Assembly: GCA_024400115.1 (NCBI GenBank)
Contig: JAKSNF010000004.1
Location: forward strand, 1-64,000
Length of the DNA: 64,000 nucleotides
Source: Paludibacteraceae bacterium
GTDB lineage: Bacteria; Bacteroidota; Bacteroidia; Bacteroidales; Paludibacteraceae
Direction of reading: 5' to 3'
Shown here one piece after another: positions 15,621-25,215 of this stretch. Under the pieces are notes generated by a model. That model did no database searches and was not told the DNA's origin. It saw nothing but the letters and a program-made list of their open reading frames with translations. The position numbers were made by a program, and so were the translations under genes. The first letter of the stretch is position 1; each line of letters starts with the position of its first letter.

Positions 15621-18431
15621 TCAATATTTAGCAACGAGGTTTCTATCTCCCCAACCATTATCTACACGACCTACGGGAATCCAGAACTTATTCTCTCTAA
15701 CCCAATCCGTCGGATAAGCCGCTTGTTCACGACTATACGGGTGATTCCACTCATTAGCCACCACCTCATATTCGGGGTGAGGAGCGTTAATGAGCACGTT
15801 ATCTTGCTTATCTGCTTTTCCTTCTTCAATGGCGCGTATCTCTTCGCGAATAGTGAGTAACGCGTCAACGAAACGGTCTAACTCGGCTTTGCTCTCACTC
15901 TCCGTAGGCTCCACCATCAGCGTGCCATGTACAGGGAAACTAAGCGTTGGAGCATGATAACCAAAGTCCATCAAGCGTTTGGCTATATCCGTCTCCGTGA
16001 TTCCTATCTCGTGGAACTGACGGCAGTCTAAGATAAGTTCGTGACCTACCCTACCTTTCACACCCGTGTAAACGATACCATACGCCTCTCTCAGTTTAAC
16101 TGCCATGTAGTTGGCACTCAAGATAGCCGTTGCCGTAGCCTTACGTAAGCCTTCGTAACCCATCATGCGGATATATCCATAGGATATAAGAGCCATATTA
16201 GCATTTCCGTAAAGGGCTGCCGACACGCGGTTCTTATCCTCTGTAGGCATCGAGCCCACAAGGTGCTTAGCGCAGCAGATAGCACCCACACCGGGACCGC
16301 CACCGCCGTGAGGCGATGCAAACGACTTATGCAGATTGAGGTGGCACACATCAGCACCAATGAAACCGGGATTCGTGTAACCGATTTGGGCATTCATATT
16401 CGCGCCGTCCATATAGACTTGTCCACCGTTTTGGTGAATAATATCGCACATCTCACGTATCGCCATCTCGAAGATACCATGCGTGGACGGATAAGTAATC
16501 ATACATCCGGCAAGGATATCCTTATTCTCTTCGGCTTTCGCTTTCCAATCATTGAGGTCGGTATTACCACCCTCGTCGCATTTAACTACAACGGGTGTAA
16601 AACCGGCTTGTACGCAAGATGCCGGATTAGTGCCATGCGCCGACTCGGGAATAAGCAATACGGTACGTTGTTTCTGCCCGTTCTTCCACAGGTAATCGCG
16701 AATCGTTATCAAGCCCGTATATTCGCCTGCCGCACCGGAGGTTGGTTGTAAGTTACATGCTGCAAAACCGGTAATGGTAGCAAGCATCTGTTCCAAATCG
16801 GTTAACATCTCGTTGTATCCTTGCGCTTGTGCATTAGGCACTAAGGGATGAACACTCGTCCAACCGGACATGGTGATGGGTATCATCGTCGAAGCAGGAT
16901 TGAGTTTCATCGTGCATGAACCTAACGGAATCATCGAATGTGCCAAACTCACGTCCTTGCGGTCCAAGCGTTTGAGGTAACGCATCATCTCCGTTTCAGT
17001 GTGGTATTTCTTGAAGACGTCTGCTTGCAAATAATCGACTTCGCGAATCCTACTCTCTTCTATTGCCCACACGCCTTCAAACGCCTCATCAGTCTCCTCA
17101 TATTGAGGCATGGCATCGGCTTGCTCGGCAAAGAGCTCTATCAGCTCATTCATATTCTCCACACTCGTTGTCTCGTCAATGCTAAGTCCTATCCAGCCCT
17201 CTTTATCGTAATAGAGGTTGATCTCATGCGCTTCAGCAGCTTTGCGGAAGGCATTGATGTCCTCTACCCGTATCTTCAGGGTATCAAAGAACTCTGTATT
17301 CTCTTGTTCGTACCCATAAGCTTGCAACATCTCGTTCAGATAGGCAGCCTTATGGTGTATCTCTTCGGCAATTGCGCGAATACCTTCTGCTCCGTGATAA
17401 ACGCCGTACATACCTGCCATCATAGCACTTAAAGCCTCTGCCGTACAGATATTCGATGTAGCTTTCTCGCGTTTGATATGTTGCTCACGCGTTTGGAGGG
17501 CAAGGCGATAAGCAGGATGTTCGTATTTGTCCTTACTCAAACCGATAATACGCCCCGGCATATCGCGTTTGAACTCTTCTTTGGTTGCCATATATCCTGC
17601 CGTAGGTCCACCAAAACCGATGGGCAGACCGAAACGCTGTGCTGTACCGCACACGATATCCGCATTAAGTGGGCGCAGCAGAGCCATTGCCATGAGGTCT
17701 TCTATCACAGCCACTTTCATACCTGCAGCATGGCAAGCATCAATGAAATGCTCATAGTCCTCTATCGAACCATCAGCATTAGGCAGTTGCACAATAGCGC
17801 CAAAGTACTCAGCGGAAGGTTCAAAGGCAGCATAGTCGCCCATGACCAGTTCGATACCTTGACCCATTGCGCGCGTACGCATCACGCATAAAGTATTAGG
17901 GAATATAGCCTTATCAACAAAGACCTTCTTCACGCCATTCTTCACCTGTTCGCGGGAACGGAGGTTGCGCATCATCGTTACTGCCTCGGCAGCGGACGTA
18001 GCCTCGTCTAAAAGCGAGCAGTTAGCCAATGGCATACCGGTTAAGTCAGAAATCATCGTTTGGAATACGAACAAAGCCTCCAATCGTCCTTGGCTCACTT
18101 CTGCCTGATAAGGAGTGTAGGAGGTGTACCAAACGGGGTTTTCTAACATATTACGTTGAATAACAGCAGGAGTAATCGTTCCATACCAGCCACGACCGAT
18201 ATAGGTCTTATGGTTTCCGTTCTTTTGGGATAGAGCATAAATGGAACGCAGGTGTTCTTCCTCGCTGAGAGGTTCCTCTAATGCGAGCGGTTGATTGAGA
18301 AGAATGTCGGAAGGCATGGTTTGTTCAATCAGTTCTTCAATGCTTTTCACACCGAGGGTGTTTAGCATACTTTTTGAATCTTCTTCATTAATTCCGACGT
18401 GTCGGTCTTGTAGATAAGCAGTTTTAGCCAT
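15621..18431 (-). CDS. gcvP: Glycine dehydrogenase (decarboxylating), P protein
   Basis: 936 residues, the single-chain form in which both halves are fused. It decarboxylates glycine using pyridoxal phosphate and passes the aminomethyl group to the H protein. The PLP-binding lysine sits in LNLHKSFASPHGGGGPG at about residue 701. The N-terminal RHVGINEEDSKSML and the QTREQHIKREKATSNICTA segments are typical. Other gcv genes are not in the window. Transcription starts from the consensus promoter at 18457-18488, divergent from the Crp/Fnr gene. Confidence 0.95.
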   Translation of the reverse strand: MAKTAYLQDRHVGINEEDSKSMLNTLGVKSIEELIEQTMPSDILLNQPLALEEPLSEEEHLRSIYALSQKNGNHKTYIGRGWYGTITPAVIQRNMLENPVWYTSYTPYQAEVSQGRLEALFVFQTMISDLTGMPLANCSLLDEATSAAEAVTMMRNLRSREQVKNGVKKVFVDKAIFPNTLCVMRTRAMGQGIELVMGDYAAFEPSAEYFGAIVQLPNADGSIEDYEHFIDACHAAGMKVAVIEDLMAMALLRPLNADIVCGTAQRFGLPIGFGGPTAGYMATKEEFKRDMPGRIIGLSKDKYEHPAYRLALQTREQHIKREKATSNICTAEALSAMMAGMYGVYHGAEGIRAIAEEIHHKAAYLNEMLQAYGYEQENTEFFDTLKIRVEDINAFRKAAEAHEINLYYDKEGWIGLSIDETTSVENMNELIELFAEQADAMPQYEETDEAFEGVWAIEESRIREVDYLQADVFKKYHTETEMMRYLKRLDRKDVSLAHSMIPLGSCTMKLNPASTMIPITMSGWTSVHPLVPNAQAQGYNEMLTDLEQMLATITGFAACNLQPTSGAAGEYTGLITIRDYLWKNGQKQRTVLLIPESAHGTNPASCVQAGFTPVVVKCDEGGNTDLNDWKAKAEENKDILAGCMITYPSTHGIFEMAIREMCDIIHQNGGQVYMDGANMNAQIGYTNPGFIGADVCHLNLHKSFASPHGGGGPGVGAICCAKHLVGSMPTEDKNRVSAALYGNANMALISYGYIRMMGYEGLRKATATAILSANYMAVKLREAYGIVYTGVKGRVGHELILDCRQFHEIGITETDIAKRLMDFGYHAPTLSFPVHGTLMVEPTESESKAELDRFVDALLTIREEIRAIEEGKADKQDNVLINAPHPEYEVVANEWNHPYSREQAAYPTDWVRENKFWIPVGRVDNGWGDRNLVAKY

Positions 18432-18456
18432 ATTACTTGTAATTTAAAAAAGCGCA

Positions 18457-18488
18457 CAAAATTACACAAATTTATTGAAATATGCAAA
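18457..18488 (-). promoter_or_regulatory. Promoter of gcvP
   Basis: Minus-strand TTTG (18488-18485), 20 bases, TAATTTTG (18464-18457). It is back to back with the promoter of the Crp/Fnr gene, with only 15 bases between the two -33 boxes. Confidence 0.8.
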
Positions 18489-18503
18489 TTTTTTGTAAAA
18501 ATA

Positions 18504-18535
18504 TTTGCTTATATGCAGAAAATATTGTAATTTTG
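18504..18535 (+). promoter_or_regulatory. Promoter of the Crp/Fnr-family gene
   Basis: TTTG at 18504-18507, 20 bases, TAATTTTG at 18528-18535. The closely spaced divergent pair means that a regulator binding between them could act on both genes. Confidence 0.8.
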
Positions 18536-18566
18536 TGCTCGATTTTGACAAATTGTCAGTTTTATT

Positions 18567-19268
18567 ATGGTAAAAAGGAAGGATAACGCGTTCGGTAAGC
18601 CTTGGGAGTTAAACCCTATTTGGGACATACTTACGCCCGAACAAAAACTTATGATTGCCGATGAGATGGAGGTCGTTCATTATAAAAAGAACGAGGTCAT
18701 TTATCATGCCGGAGATCATCCTGCCAACATCATGATGCTTGTTGTGGGTAAGGTTCGCATTTATAAAGAAGGCAATAGCCAGCGTCAGCAGATTATCCGT
18801 CTTTTGAAGCCTTTCAATTTCTTTGGTTTCCGTGCTATCATTACGGGTGATGACCATACCTCGGGTGCTTCGGCTTTAGAGGCTTGCGTAGTGTATAAAT
18901 TAGGTCGAGATACCTTCTTGCAGTTGTTACGGGAGAATAACTCATTCTGCTACCATATGATGCTCATGATTGCCGAGCACTTAGGTTCCAGTGAGCAGCA
19001 GGTGGTTAATCTCACCCAAAAGCATATCCGTGGCCGTTTGGCGGAGTCGTTATTGAATCTGATTGACAATTACGGTTACGACGAGGACGGTTCCACCATT
19101 GCCATGTATATGTCCCGCGAGGACTTAGCAAACATGTCCAACATGACCACCTCAAACGCTATTCGCACGCTCAGTCAGTTTGCTCAAGAACAACTTATCG
19201 CCATTGATGGTCGTAAGATTCAGGTGCTGAACGAAGCCGAACTCAAGCGTATCTCCCGTTTAGGCTAA
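18567..19268 (+). CDS. Crp/Fnr family transcriptional regulator
   Basis: 233 residues. The cyclic-nucleotide-binding-type beta roll spans about residues 25-140 (YHAGDHPANIMMLVVGKVRIYKEG). The dimer helix and a Crp-type helix-turn-helix follow at about 165-225 (MSREDLANMSNMTTSNAIRTLSQFAQE). No cysteine cluster of the FNR type is present at the N-terminus, so an iron-sulfur sensor is unlikely. The effector is unknown. Its divergent promoter overlaps the gcvP control region, which suggests but does not prove control of gcvP. Confidence 0.88.
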   Translation: MVKRKDNAFGKPWELNPIWDILTPEQKLMIADEMEVVHYKKNEVIYHAGDHPANIMMLVVGKVRIYKEGNSQRQQIIRLLKPFNFFGFRAIITGDDHTSGASALEACVVYKLGRDTFLQLLRENNSFCYHMMLMIAEHLGSSEQQVVNLTQKHIRGRLAESLLNLIDNYGYDEDGSTIAMYMSREDLANMSNMTTSNAIRTLSQFAQEQLIAIDGRKIQVLNEAELKRISRLG

Positions 19269-19348
19269 ACGTTTCTCACTCCCATAGGCATCATGACATA
19301 GGCTCTGCCGGAGTATAAATACGAGCGGAACCATGATTTATTCGTTGT

Positions 19349-19390
19349 AGTGTCACTTGCTCTGGTGCAAGAGACACTTCTTTTATTTGT
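19349..19390 (+). terminator. Intrinsic terminator after the Crp/Fnr gene
   Basis: AGTGTC-ACTTGC, a short loop, GCAAG-A-GACACT, then a T-rich run. It lies 80 bases after the stop codon. Confidence 0.7.
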
Positions 19391-19418
19391 GGTTTATTAT
19401 ACGTTTTCATCGTTTTTA

Positions 19419-21578
19419 TCATTTTACTAATTGACCTTGAGCATTATATCGTTGGCCATTACGGAGAATATAGATATTACTCTGTTTCAGGAACTTAACC
19501 GCCTTCTCGCTGCTGTTGATGCTGTTGATGCCGTTGAGGTTCGTCGGGGCTTGGGCGTCAGTTACTTGCAGCATCAAACCATATTCGCCATGCCTACCCT
19601 TATCCATTTCGGTCGTATAAGCACCCTTGCTTAAGTTCCAGATGGGTTGACCGTCTTGTGTAAGATAGAGTTCAGCGTTATCTGGAGCATTCGTGATAGC
19701 GAGGGTATATTCGCCGTTCTTAGGAACGAAGATTTCTAATGAGAAACTTGCTTGGTTGTTATAAAGCATTGTCTCGTTAGCACAGAGTTGGGTGTTGTAG
19801 TTATTCACCCACATCTGAGCGATAGCAGAACTAACCCCCATCTTGGTTACATCCTTTCCTATTTGGTATTCATTCCGTGCATCCTCGTCGGCACTGACGA
19901 ATAAACGGTCGTTCATCTCCCCATTGACACTCAATTCAAGTGTGAAACGCTCTACCCTATTCGTCATCATCGGTGCACGGAGAATGCTATGTGTTTCATC
20001 CTTTCCCCAAGCAATTTTATCTGCTTTCGCTACTTGCACAAAGAACGGAGTGCCCACAAGATATGTGGTTGCGTCTTGCAAGCAAGCTACATAACTATCC
20101 GTGTTTGGATTGTAGGTTTGAGCAATCACACCGCTATTTTCAGCATCCTCAAAGCCTAAGTTCACATAGCGCAAACTATTGTTTGCCACGAAGTTCCAAC
20201 TGGCATCGTGCAAATTTTCAGAAGTAAACTCACTAACCTTAAGTTCCTCGTTCTCATTATTAAGGGGAGCATCGGCTTTCTTGGTAAAGCGAACAGTCTC
20301 AACAGGTGTTTCAAACATTATATAGTAACCCTTACCGGGAACGAGGTTGCCATCGTTTTGGTATTTCCAAGCCGAACCATTAGCACCTTGACTGGCACGA
20401 GTAGCGCCGTCATAAACAAGAATATCATTCAACGGAATCTCACTTCCGTCGGGTAAAGACAGACCTGCCAAACGATCGACCATGAACGGAACGGCAATAT
20501 CGTACCACGTCATCGCAGCAGCGTGAATATCTACGTCAAAATACACATTATTGGTAATGGTAAGGTTCTCAGCAGACAATACTTGACTTGATTGACCATT
20601 TACTTTTTCTATAGCAAGGTTACTAATTCTAATTGGTTCATTGGCAGTAACTATACCGCCGGCAGTAACGATGACGGTTTTTGTCTCATCTAACTCAAAG
20701 TCAGAAAGATTCACCTTACCGTTGTCACTATTGATTACAATGGGGGTAGAATTATCACAATCCGACGAATAGTCAGAGTAATACAATTGCACTTGATTAT
20801 AGTAAAAAGTAACATCATCTACATAGAAGAAATTATCACTTCCATAACCATCTGGTTTCGCTATAATTCGGACATAAGCGCTTTGAACGGAAGGCATGGT
20901 CGCTTCCACTTCTTTATATTCAAAACTTGCACCGGTAGGTTTGCTCGCAAAGTTCATATCCGTCCATTCAGTTCCATCCGTAGAGAATTGAGCGGTAAAT
21001 TTATCATATGTGCCAGCGATTTTCCTTATCCAAAAATCAATTTTAATCAAGTTCTCTATCTTCTCTTGGGTGGTAATATAGACTTCTTTCGTGCTTTTTA
21101 TCGGCATTTTTAATTGCACAGCCCACGTATCATAATGTACACTTCCTGGAACCTTGTCGGTAGTTACAAATCCTGCATTGGCAGATAACTCCCAAGAATT
21201 TCGATCTTCTTGAGACTCAAAACCATTCTTTTCCGTTGGTACTTCTATTTTCTCCTCCTTACGCATTGCATAAATAGCAAAAAGGTTAGTGGATTTGGAG
21301 AACTGCTTGTTCGTAAAGTCGGTAAAGAGATTGAGCGAAGTGGGGTCCTGTATAGGTTCTGTTTGATTAACCTCACTCCACCCCATAAATGGTTTATCGG
21401 GGGAAGAAACGGTAGGTGTGTAACCAAGGACGTGACCATTATTATCTGTGGTCTGTGTCTCAACAAGATTTCCTTTGACGAAGAAATATACCTCAGCCGC
21501 CGTGGATGAATAGGAATTAAAGATCATTATCACTAAGGTAATAATGACACCTTTTAAAGTGTTAACATTGTTCATCAT
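19419..21578 (-). CDS. Large secreted surface protein with InlB-type repeat and YN-x-x-G tail
   Basis: 719 residues. A signal peptide (about 1-28, ending SSTAA) is followed by an InlB B-repeat-like segment (about 30-110, with FMGWSEV and LFAIYAM elements). Next comes a region resembling a carbohydrate-binding or jelly-roll fold with DDVTFYYNQ at about 258, and a long beta-rich part. The end (IYILRNGQRYNAQGQLVK) is the short sorting-type tail found on many Bacteroidales surface proteins and is shared with the endonuclease at 9525-10565. No catalytic motif was recognised. It is likely an adhesin or structural surface protein, separated from both neighbours by promoters or terminators. Confidence 0.75.
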   Translation of the reverse strand: MMNNVNTLKGVIITLVIMIFNSYSSTAAEVYFFVKGNLVETQTTDNNGHVLGYTPTVSSPDKPFMGWSEVNQTEPIQDPTSLNLFTDFTNKQFSKSTNLFAIYAMRKEEKIEVPTEKNGFESQEDRNSWELSANAGFVTTDKVPGSVHYDTWAVQLKMPIKSTKEVYITTQEKIENLIKIDFWIRKIAGTYDKFTAQFSTDGTEWTDMNFASKPTGASFEYKEVEATMPSVQSAYVRIIAKPDGYGSDNFFYVDDVTFYYNQVQLYYSDYSSDCDNSTPIVINSDNGKVNLSDFELDETKTVIVTAGGIVTANEPIRISNLAIEKVNGQSSQVLSAENLTITNNVYFDVDIHAAAMTWYDIAVPFMVDRLAGLSLPDGSEIPLNDILVYDGATRASQGANGSAWKYQNDGNLVPGKGYYIMFETPVETVRFTKKADAPLNNENEELKVSEFTSENLHDASWNFVANNSLRYVNLGFEDAENSGVIAQTYNPNTDSYVACLQDATTYLVGTPFFVQVAKADKIAWGKDETHSILRAPMMTNRVERFTLELSVNGEMNDRLFVSADEDARNEYQIGKDVTKMGVSSAIAQMWVNNYNTQLCANETMLYNNQASFSLEIFVPKNGEYTLAITNAPDNAELYLTQDGQPIWNLSKGAYTTEMDKGRHGEYGLMLQVTDAQAPTNLNGINSINSSEKAVKFLKQSNIYILRNGQRYNAQGQLVK

Positions 21579-21626
21579 TTTGATTTATCCATTTGTAGTT
21601 AATAATAAGATTACGATAGCCTTTGC

Positions 21627-21661
21627 AAAAAAAAGGGACACCCGTTTCGCAACGCGCGCCC
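21627..21661 (-). terminator. Terminator-like hairpin inside the leader of the surface-protein gene
   Basis: On the minus strand a GC-rich hairpin (21661-21635; arms start GGGCGCGCGTT and end AACGGGTGTCCC with loop GCGA and small bulges) is followed by eight T (21634-21627). It lies between the promoter (-7 box 21714-21707) and the start codon at 21578. It could be an attenuator or the end of a short RNA. Confidence 0.55.
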
Positions 21662-21706
21662 TACATAGTAATTAATACTTTTGAATAGATTAACCTTAAA
21701 TCCACT

Positions 21707-21714
21707 GCAAAAGT
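21707..21714 (-). promoter_or_regulatory. -7 element of the surface-protein promoter
   Basis: Minus-strand TACTTTTG at 21714-21707. The -33 element is weak (TTGC in the expected place). The leader to the ATG is about 120 bases. Two near-identical 19-mers containing TTTTGTTT and ATTGTCCGCT lie just beyond, at about 21755-21793. Confidence 0.5.
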
Positions 21715-21815
21715 ACAACTATTATTTCATTTACGCAATAGCGAGTATCACTTTTTGTTTAATTGTCCGCTATTTTTGTTTTATTGTCCGCTCAACTGTT
21801 AAAATATCCTTTTTT

Positions 21816-22763
21816 TCACCTCTCCGCTCGCATCGGATTAGTCAAAAAATCCTCATAGGCAAGTCTTATTCCCTCCTCTAATTCGGTCTTATACGTCCAG
21901 CCTAATTGCGTAGCTTTACTCACATCTAACAACTTGCGCGGTGTACCGTTAGGGCGTGTTGTATCCCACTCTATCCTACCCTCATAACCTACAACCTTAG
22001 CCACTAACTCGGTCAGTTCTTTAATGGTCAGTTCCTTACCGGTTCCGGCATTAACGGTCTCATTGCCCGAATAGTTATTCATTAAGAATACGCATAAGTT
22101 CGCGAGGTCATCAACATAGAGGAACTCACGTAGCGGACTGCCATCTCCCCAGCAGGTCACCGATGCAGCACCGCTCACTTTTGCTTCATGGAAGCGGCGA
22201 ATAAGAGCCGGCAGCACATGGCTATGCTCGGGGTGATAGTTATCGTTGGGTCCATATAGGTTCGTGGGCATAACGGATATGTAGTCCGTACCATATTGCC
22301 TATTAAGAAACTCGCAGTATTTAAGCCCACTGATTTTCGCCAATGCATATGCCTCGTTCGTTTTCTCTAACGCACCGGTAAGTAGGCAATCTTCCGTCAT
22401 CGGTTGGGGAGCCAGACGAGGATAGATACACGACGAACCAAGGAACTCCAGTTTCTTACAGCCGTTCTTCCACGCGGCGTGAATAACGTTCATCTCAAGA
22501 ATCATATTCTCGTACATAAAATCTGCAAGCGCATTTTGGTTAGCAATGATACCTCCTACCTTTGCCGCAGCCAAAAAAACATATTCCGGCTTCTCGGCTT
22601 CAAAGAAAGCTTCTACTGCCTCTTGGCGTGTCAGGTCCAATTCCTTATGTGTACGCGTAATAATATTATGGTACCCTTGTTTTTCCAGTTCGCGCACAAT
22701 TGCGCTTCCTACCATTCCTCTATGTCCTGCGACATAAATCTTAGAATTCTTTTCCATTTTCAA
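21816..22763 (-). CDS. fcl: GDP-L-fucose synthase
   Basis: 315 residues, usual length. It converts GDP-4-keto-6-deoxymannose to GDP-L-fucose by epimerisation and NADPH reduction. The Rossmann motif GHRGMVGSA is near residue 13, the active-site SSCIYP near 107, and [13 protein letters not shown] with the catalytic Tyr and Lys near 136-140. Either of two close ATGs may be used (22763 or 22757). It follows gmd by 32 bases, giving the complete two-step GDP-fucose route. Confidence 0.93.
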   Translation of the reverse strand: MKMEKNSKIYVAGHRGMVGSAIVRELEKQGYHNIITRTHKELDLTRQEAVEAFFEAEKPEYVFLAAAKVGGIIANQNALADFMYENMILEMNVIHAAWKNGCKKLEFLGSSCIYPRLAPQPMTEDCLLTGALEKTNEAYALAKISGLKYCEFLNRQYGTDYISVMPTNLYGPNDNYHPEHSHVLPALIRRFHEAKVSGAASVTCWGDGSPLREFLYVDDLANLCVFLMNNYSGNETVNAGTGKELTIKELTELVAKVVGYEGRIEWDTTRPNGTPRKLLDVSKATQLGWTYKTELEEGIRLAYEDFLTNPMRAER

Positions 22764-22795
22764 TTCATCATTTAGCCTATCGGCGGTTCAATTCA

Positions 22796-23842
22796 TCATT
22801 TTCCCTTGAGGTCATGTTTCACCATTATCTTTACCAACTCCTCGAAGCTCGTCTTCGTCGGATTCCAGCCAAGCAGTTTCTTCGCCTTACTCGGATCACC
22901 GCATAACTGCTCCACTTCAGCAGGGCGGAAAAACTTGGGATCTACTTCCACAAGCACTTTACCCGTCTTAACGTCTATTCCTTTCTCATCTACGCCCTCT
23001 CCTTCCCAGCGCAACTCAATCCCAGCCTCATGGAAAGCCAGCGTACAGAACTCGCGCACCGTGTGCATCTCGCCCGTAGCAATCACAAAGTCCTCCGGCG
23101 TCTCATGTTGTAGGATGAGCCACATGCACTCAACGTAGTCGCGTGCATAACCCCAGTCGCGTCGAGCAGATAGATTACCCAAGTACAGTTTATCTTGACG
23201 CCCTTGAGCTATAGCAGCCGCTGCAAGCGTTATCTTACGCGTAACGAAGTTCTCACCGCGGCGCTCACTCTCGTGGTTAAACAATATACCATTAACCGCA
23301 AACATACCATACGCCTCGCGGTAGTTCTTCGTTATCCAGAAACCATACTGTTTGGCTACGCCGTAGGGACTACGGGGATAGAAAGGAGTGGTCTCACGTT
23401 GGGGCACTTCTTGTACCAAACCGAAGAGTTCGGAAGTAGAGGCTTGGTAGATACGGGTCTTATGTTCCAGTCCGCATATACGTACGGCTTCCAGCAGGCG
23501 CAGTACGCCTGTAGCGTCCGTGTCGGCGGTATATTCGGGCACATCAAAACTAACCTTAACATGACTTTGTGCCGCGAGGTTATATATCTCGTCGGGTTGC
23601 ACCTCACCGATGATACGAATGAGGGAGGACGAGTCCGTCATATCACCGTAGTGAAGATTGATAGCACGTTTGTTTTTCTGGTCGCGCACCCATTCCTGAA
23701 GGTATAGGTGTTCGATTCGTCCGGTGTTAAAGGTTGAACTACGGCGTAGGATGCCATGCACCTCATAGCCTTTTTCTAATAGGAATTCGGCAAGGAAGCT
23801 CCCATCCTGTCCCGTTATTCCGGTAATAATAGCCTTTTTCAT
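22796..23842 (-). CDS. gmd: GDP-mannose 4,6-dehydratase
   Basis: 348 residues from the ATG at 23842; the 17 residues upstream in frame come from repeat sequence. It dehydrates GDP-mannose to the 4-keto-6-deoxy sugar. The Rossmann motif [14 protein letters not shown] is at residues 7-20, followed by [24 protein letters not shown] and [10 protein letters not shown] with the catalytic Tyr and Lys. It is paired with fcl downstream. Confidence 0.94.
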   Translation of the reverse strand: MKKAIITGITGQDGSFLAEFLLEKGYEVHGILRRSSTFNTGRIEHLYLQEWVRDQKNKRAINLHYGDMTDSSSLIRIIGEVQPDEIYNLAAQSHVKVSFDVPEYTADTDATGVLRLLEAVRICGLEHKTRIYQASTSELFGLVQEVPQRETTPFYPRSPYGVAKQYGFWITKNYREAYGMFAVNGILFNHESERRGENFVTRKITLAAAAIAQGRQDKLYLGNLSARRDWGYARDYVECMWLILQHETPEDFVIATGEMHTVREFCTLAFHEAGIELRWEGEGVDEKGIDVKTGKVLVEVDPKFFRPAEVEQLCGDPSKAKKLLGWNPTKTSFEELVKIMVKHDLKGK

Positions 23843-23864
23843 GTCTTTATCACTATATTTTATA

Positions 23865-24039
23865 TTTCTTGTTTCTCGTTCCTTCTTCCTCAATCCTTTT
23901 TCCTCAATCCTTCTTCCTCAATCCTTCTTCCTCATTCCTTCTTCCTCAATCCTTCTTCCTCAATCCTTTTTCCTCAATCTTTCTTCCTCTCTTATGAACT
24001 CTGAACTATGAACTATGAACTATGAACTATGAACTCCAC
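23865..24039. repeat. 25-unit heptamer array between gmd and wecB
   Basis: An unbroken 7-bp phase for 175 bases. It changes word three times: TTTCTTG/TTTCTCG, then alternating TTCCTCA and ATCCTTC/ATCCTTT, then ACTATGA. The last four units lie inside the 3' end of wecB and encode its final residues (EFIVHSS) and stop codon. There are no unique spacers between units, so it is not a CRISPR array. Confidence 0.92.
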
Positions 24040-25182
24040 AATCCTCTCCGCTGCCTGTCCATCTCCGAATAGCTTCGGGAACTGCACTTTCTTCCCACTG
24101 AGTTCATGGTAGGCATTGACGATACGCTCATAGTCCGCATCGGCAAGAATACCAGCTCCGGCTTCCACTATCTCCACCCATTCTGTTTCAGGTCGCAGTA
24201 TGACGCAAGGTGTCTCGAAGAAGAAAGCCTCTTTCTGAACTCCACCCGAATCGGTCATCACCACCTGTGCATGTTTCTCGAGCATCAGTATATCGAAGAA
24301 CGATGCCGGAGGCAGTATTTGGATATGCTCATGTGTAGTGAGTCGCTCATAGAGGTCTGCTGACAAGTTCTGCGGCAGTAACTTACGCGTCCTTGGATGA
24401 AGAGGTAGCACTATGTCGCGTCCTTCGTCAGCGATGGTTAGTAAGGCACGGACGATTGCTTCCAATCGTTTGGGGTCATCGGTATTATTATCCCTATGTA
24501 TCGTTACCAGCACAAACCCTTTCTCTCCTGTCTCCTGTCGCCAGTCGCCTGTAGCCTGTAGTCTTTCTTCCGCCATCTCCGCAAAGTACACAGCATTATC
24601 GTACATCACATCTCCTGCCATCACCACTCGTTGGTGTCTTCCATTCTTAAACACCCTTTTCCCCGTCGCCTGTTGCCAGTCGCCGGTAGCTTGTATCCCT
24701 TCTTCCTTCAGGTTTTCCACTGCCGTTTGCGTCGGTGCAAAGAGGATGGTACTGAGGTGGTCACATACGATTCGATTTTGTTCTTCCGGCATAGCCATAT
24801 TGAAGGATCTCAGTCCGGCTTCCACGTGGTAGATGGGAATATGCAATTTACCTGCGGCTACAGCAGCAGCGAGGGTGGAATTGGTATCGCCATAGACGAT
24901 CACGCCATCGAATCGTTCGGAGAGGAGTACGTTTTCGATGCCGGTTATCATTTTGGCGGTTTGTTCGCCGTGGTTGCCGGAACCTACGTGTAGGTTATAA
25001 TCAGGCTCAGGGATACCGAGTTCGCCAAAGAACACGCCGGACATATTTTCGTCGTAGTGTTGTCCGGTGTGGAGTATTTTCTCCTGCACTTGGTCTGCGA
25101 ACTTTGTTCGTATTGCCCTTGATATGGCAGCCGCCTTTATTATCTGCGGTCTCGCCCCAATGATGGTTAATAACTTTATCAT
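24013..25182 (-). CDS. wecB: UDP-N-acetylglucosamine 2-epimerase (non-hydrolysing)
   Basis: 389 residues. It interconverts UDP-GlcNAc and UDP-ManNAc. Family features are IIGARPQIIKAAAI at the start, HTGQHYDENMSGVFF, VIVYGDTNSTLAA, YHVEAGLRS, the PEEQNR segment, and DSGGVQKEAFFFETPCVILRPETEWVE near the C-terminus. It is longer than usual because two heptamer arrays are inserted in frame (about residues 162-174 and 207-219, each reading like QATGDWQQATG). Its C-terminal seven residues also come from a heptamer array. The inserts fall in the surface region between the two Rossmann halves, so activity may be kept. Confidence 0.9.
   Translation of the reverse strand: MIKLLTIIGARPQIIKAAAISRAIRTKFADQVQEKILHTGQHYDENMSGVFFGELGIPEPDYNLHVGSGNHGEQTAKMITGIENVLLSERFDGVIVYGDTNSTLAAAVAAGKLHIPIYHVEAGLRSFNMAMPEEQNRIVCDHLSTILFAPTQTAVENLKEEGIQATGDWQQATGKRVFKNGRHQRVVMAGDVMYDNAVYFAEMAEERLQATGDWRQETGEKGFVLVTIHRDNNTDDPKRLEAIVRALLTIADEGRDIVLPLHPRTRKLLPQNLSADLYERLTTHEHIQILPPASFFDILMLEKHAQVVMTDSGGVQKEAFFFETPCVILRPETEWVEIVEAGAGILADADYERIVNAYHELSGKKVQFPKLFGDGQAAERIVEFIVHSS
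24526..24560 (-). repeat. In-frame heptamer array inside wecB, copy 1
   Basis: Five units on the plus strand: TCCTGTC twice, GCCAGTC, GCCTGTA twice. Translated in the wecB frame as part of LQATGDWRQETGEKG. Confidence 0.88.
24661..24695 (-). repeat. In-frame heptamer array inside wecB, copy 2
   Basis: Five units: CCCCGTC, GCCTGTT, GCCAGTC, GCCGGTA, GCTTGTA. Translated as IQATGDWQQATGKR. Confidence 0.88.
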
Positions 25183-25215
25183 AATATCGTTATTTGCAAT
25201 AAGTGTGATATGCCA

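Noticed and set aside
23865..24039. CRISPR array
   Set aside because: The units are 7 bp with no spacers, and no cas genes are in the window.
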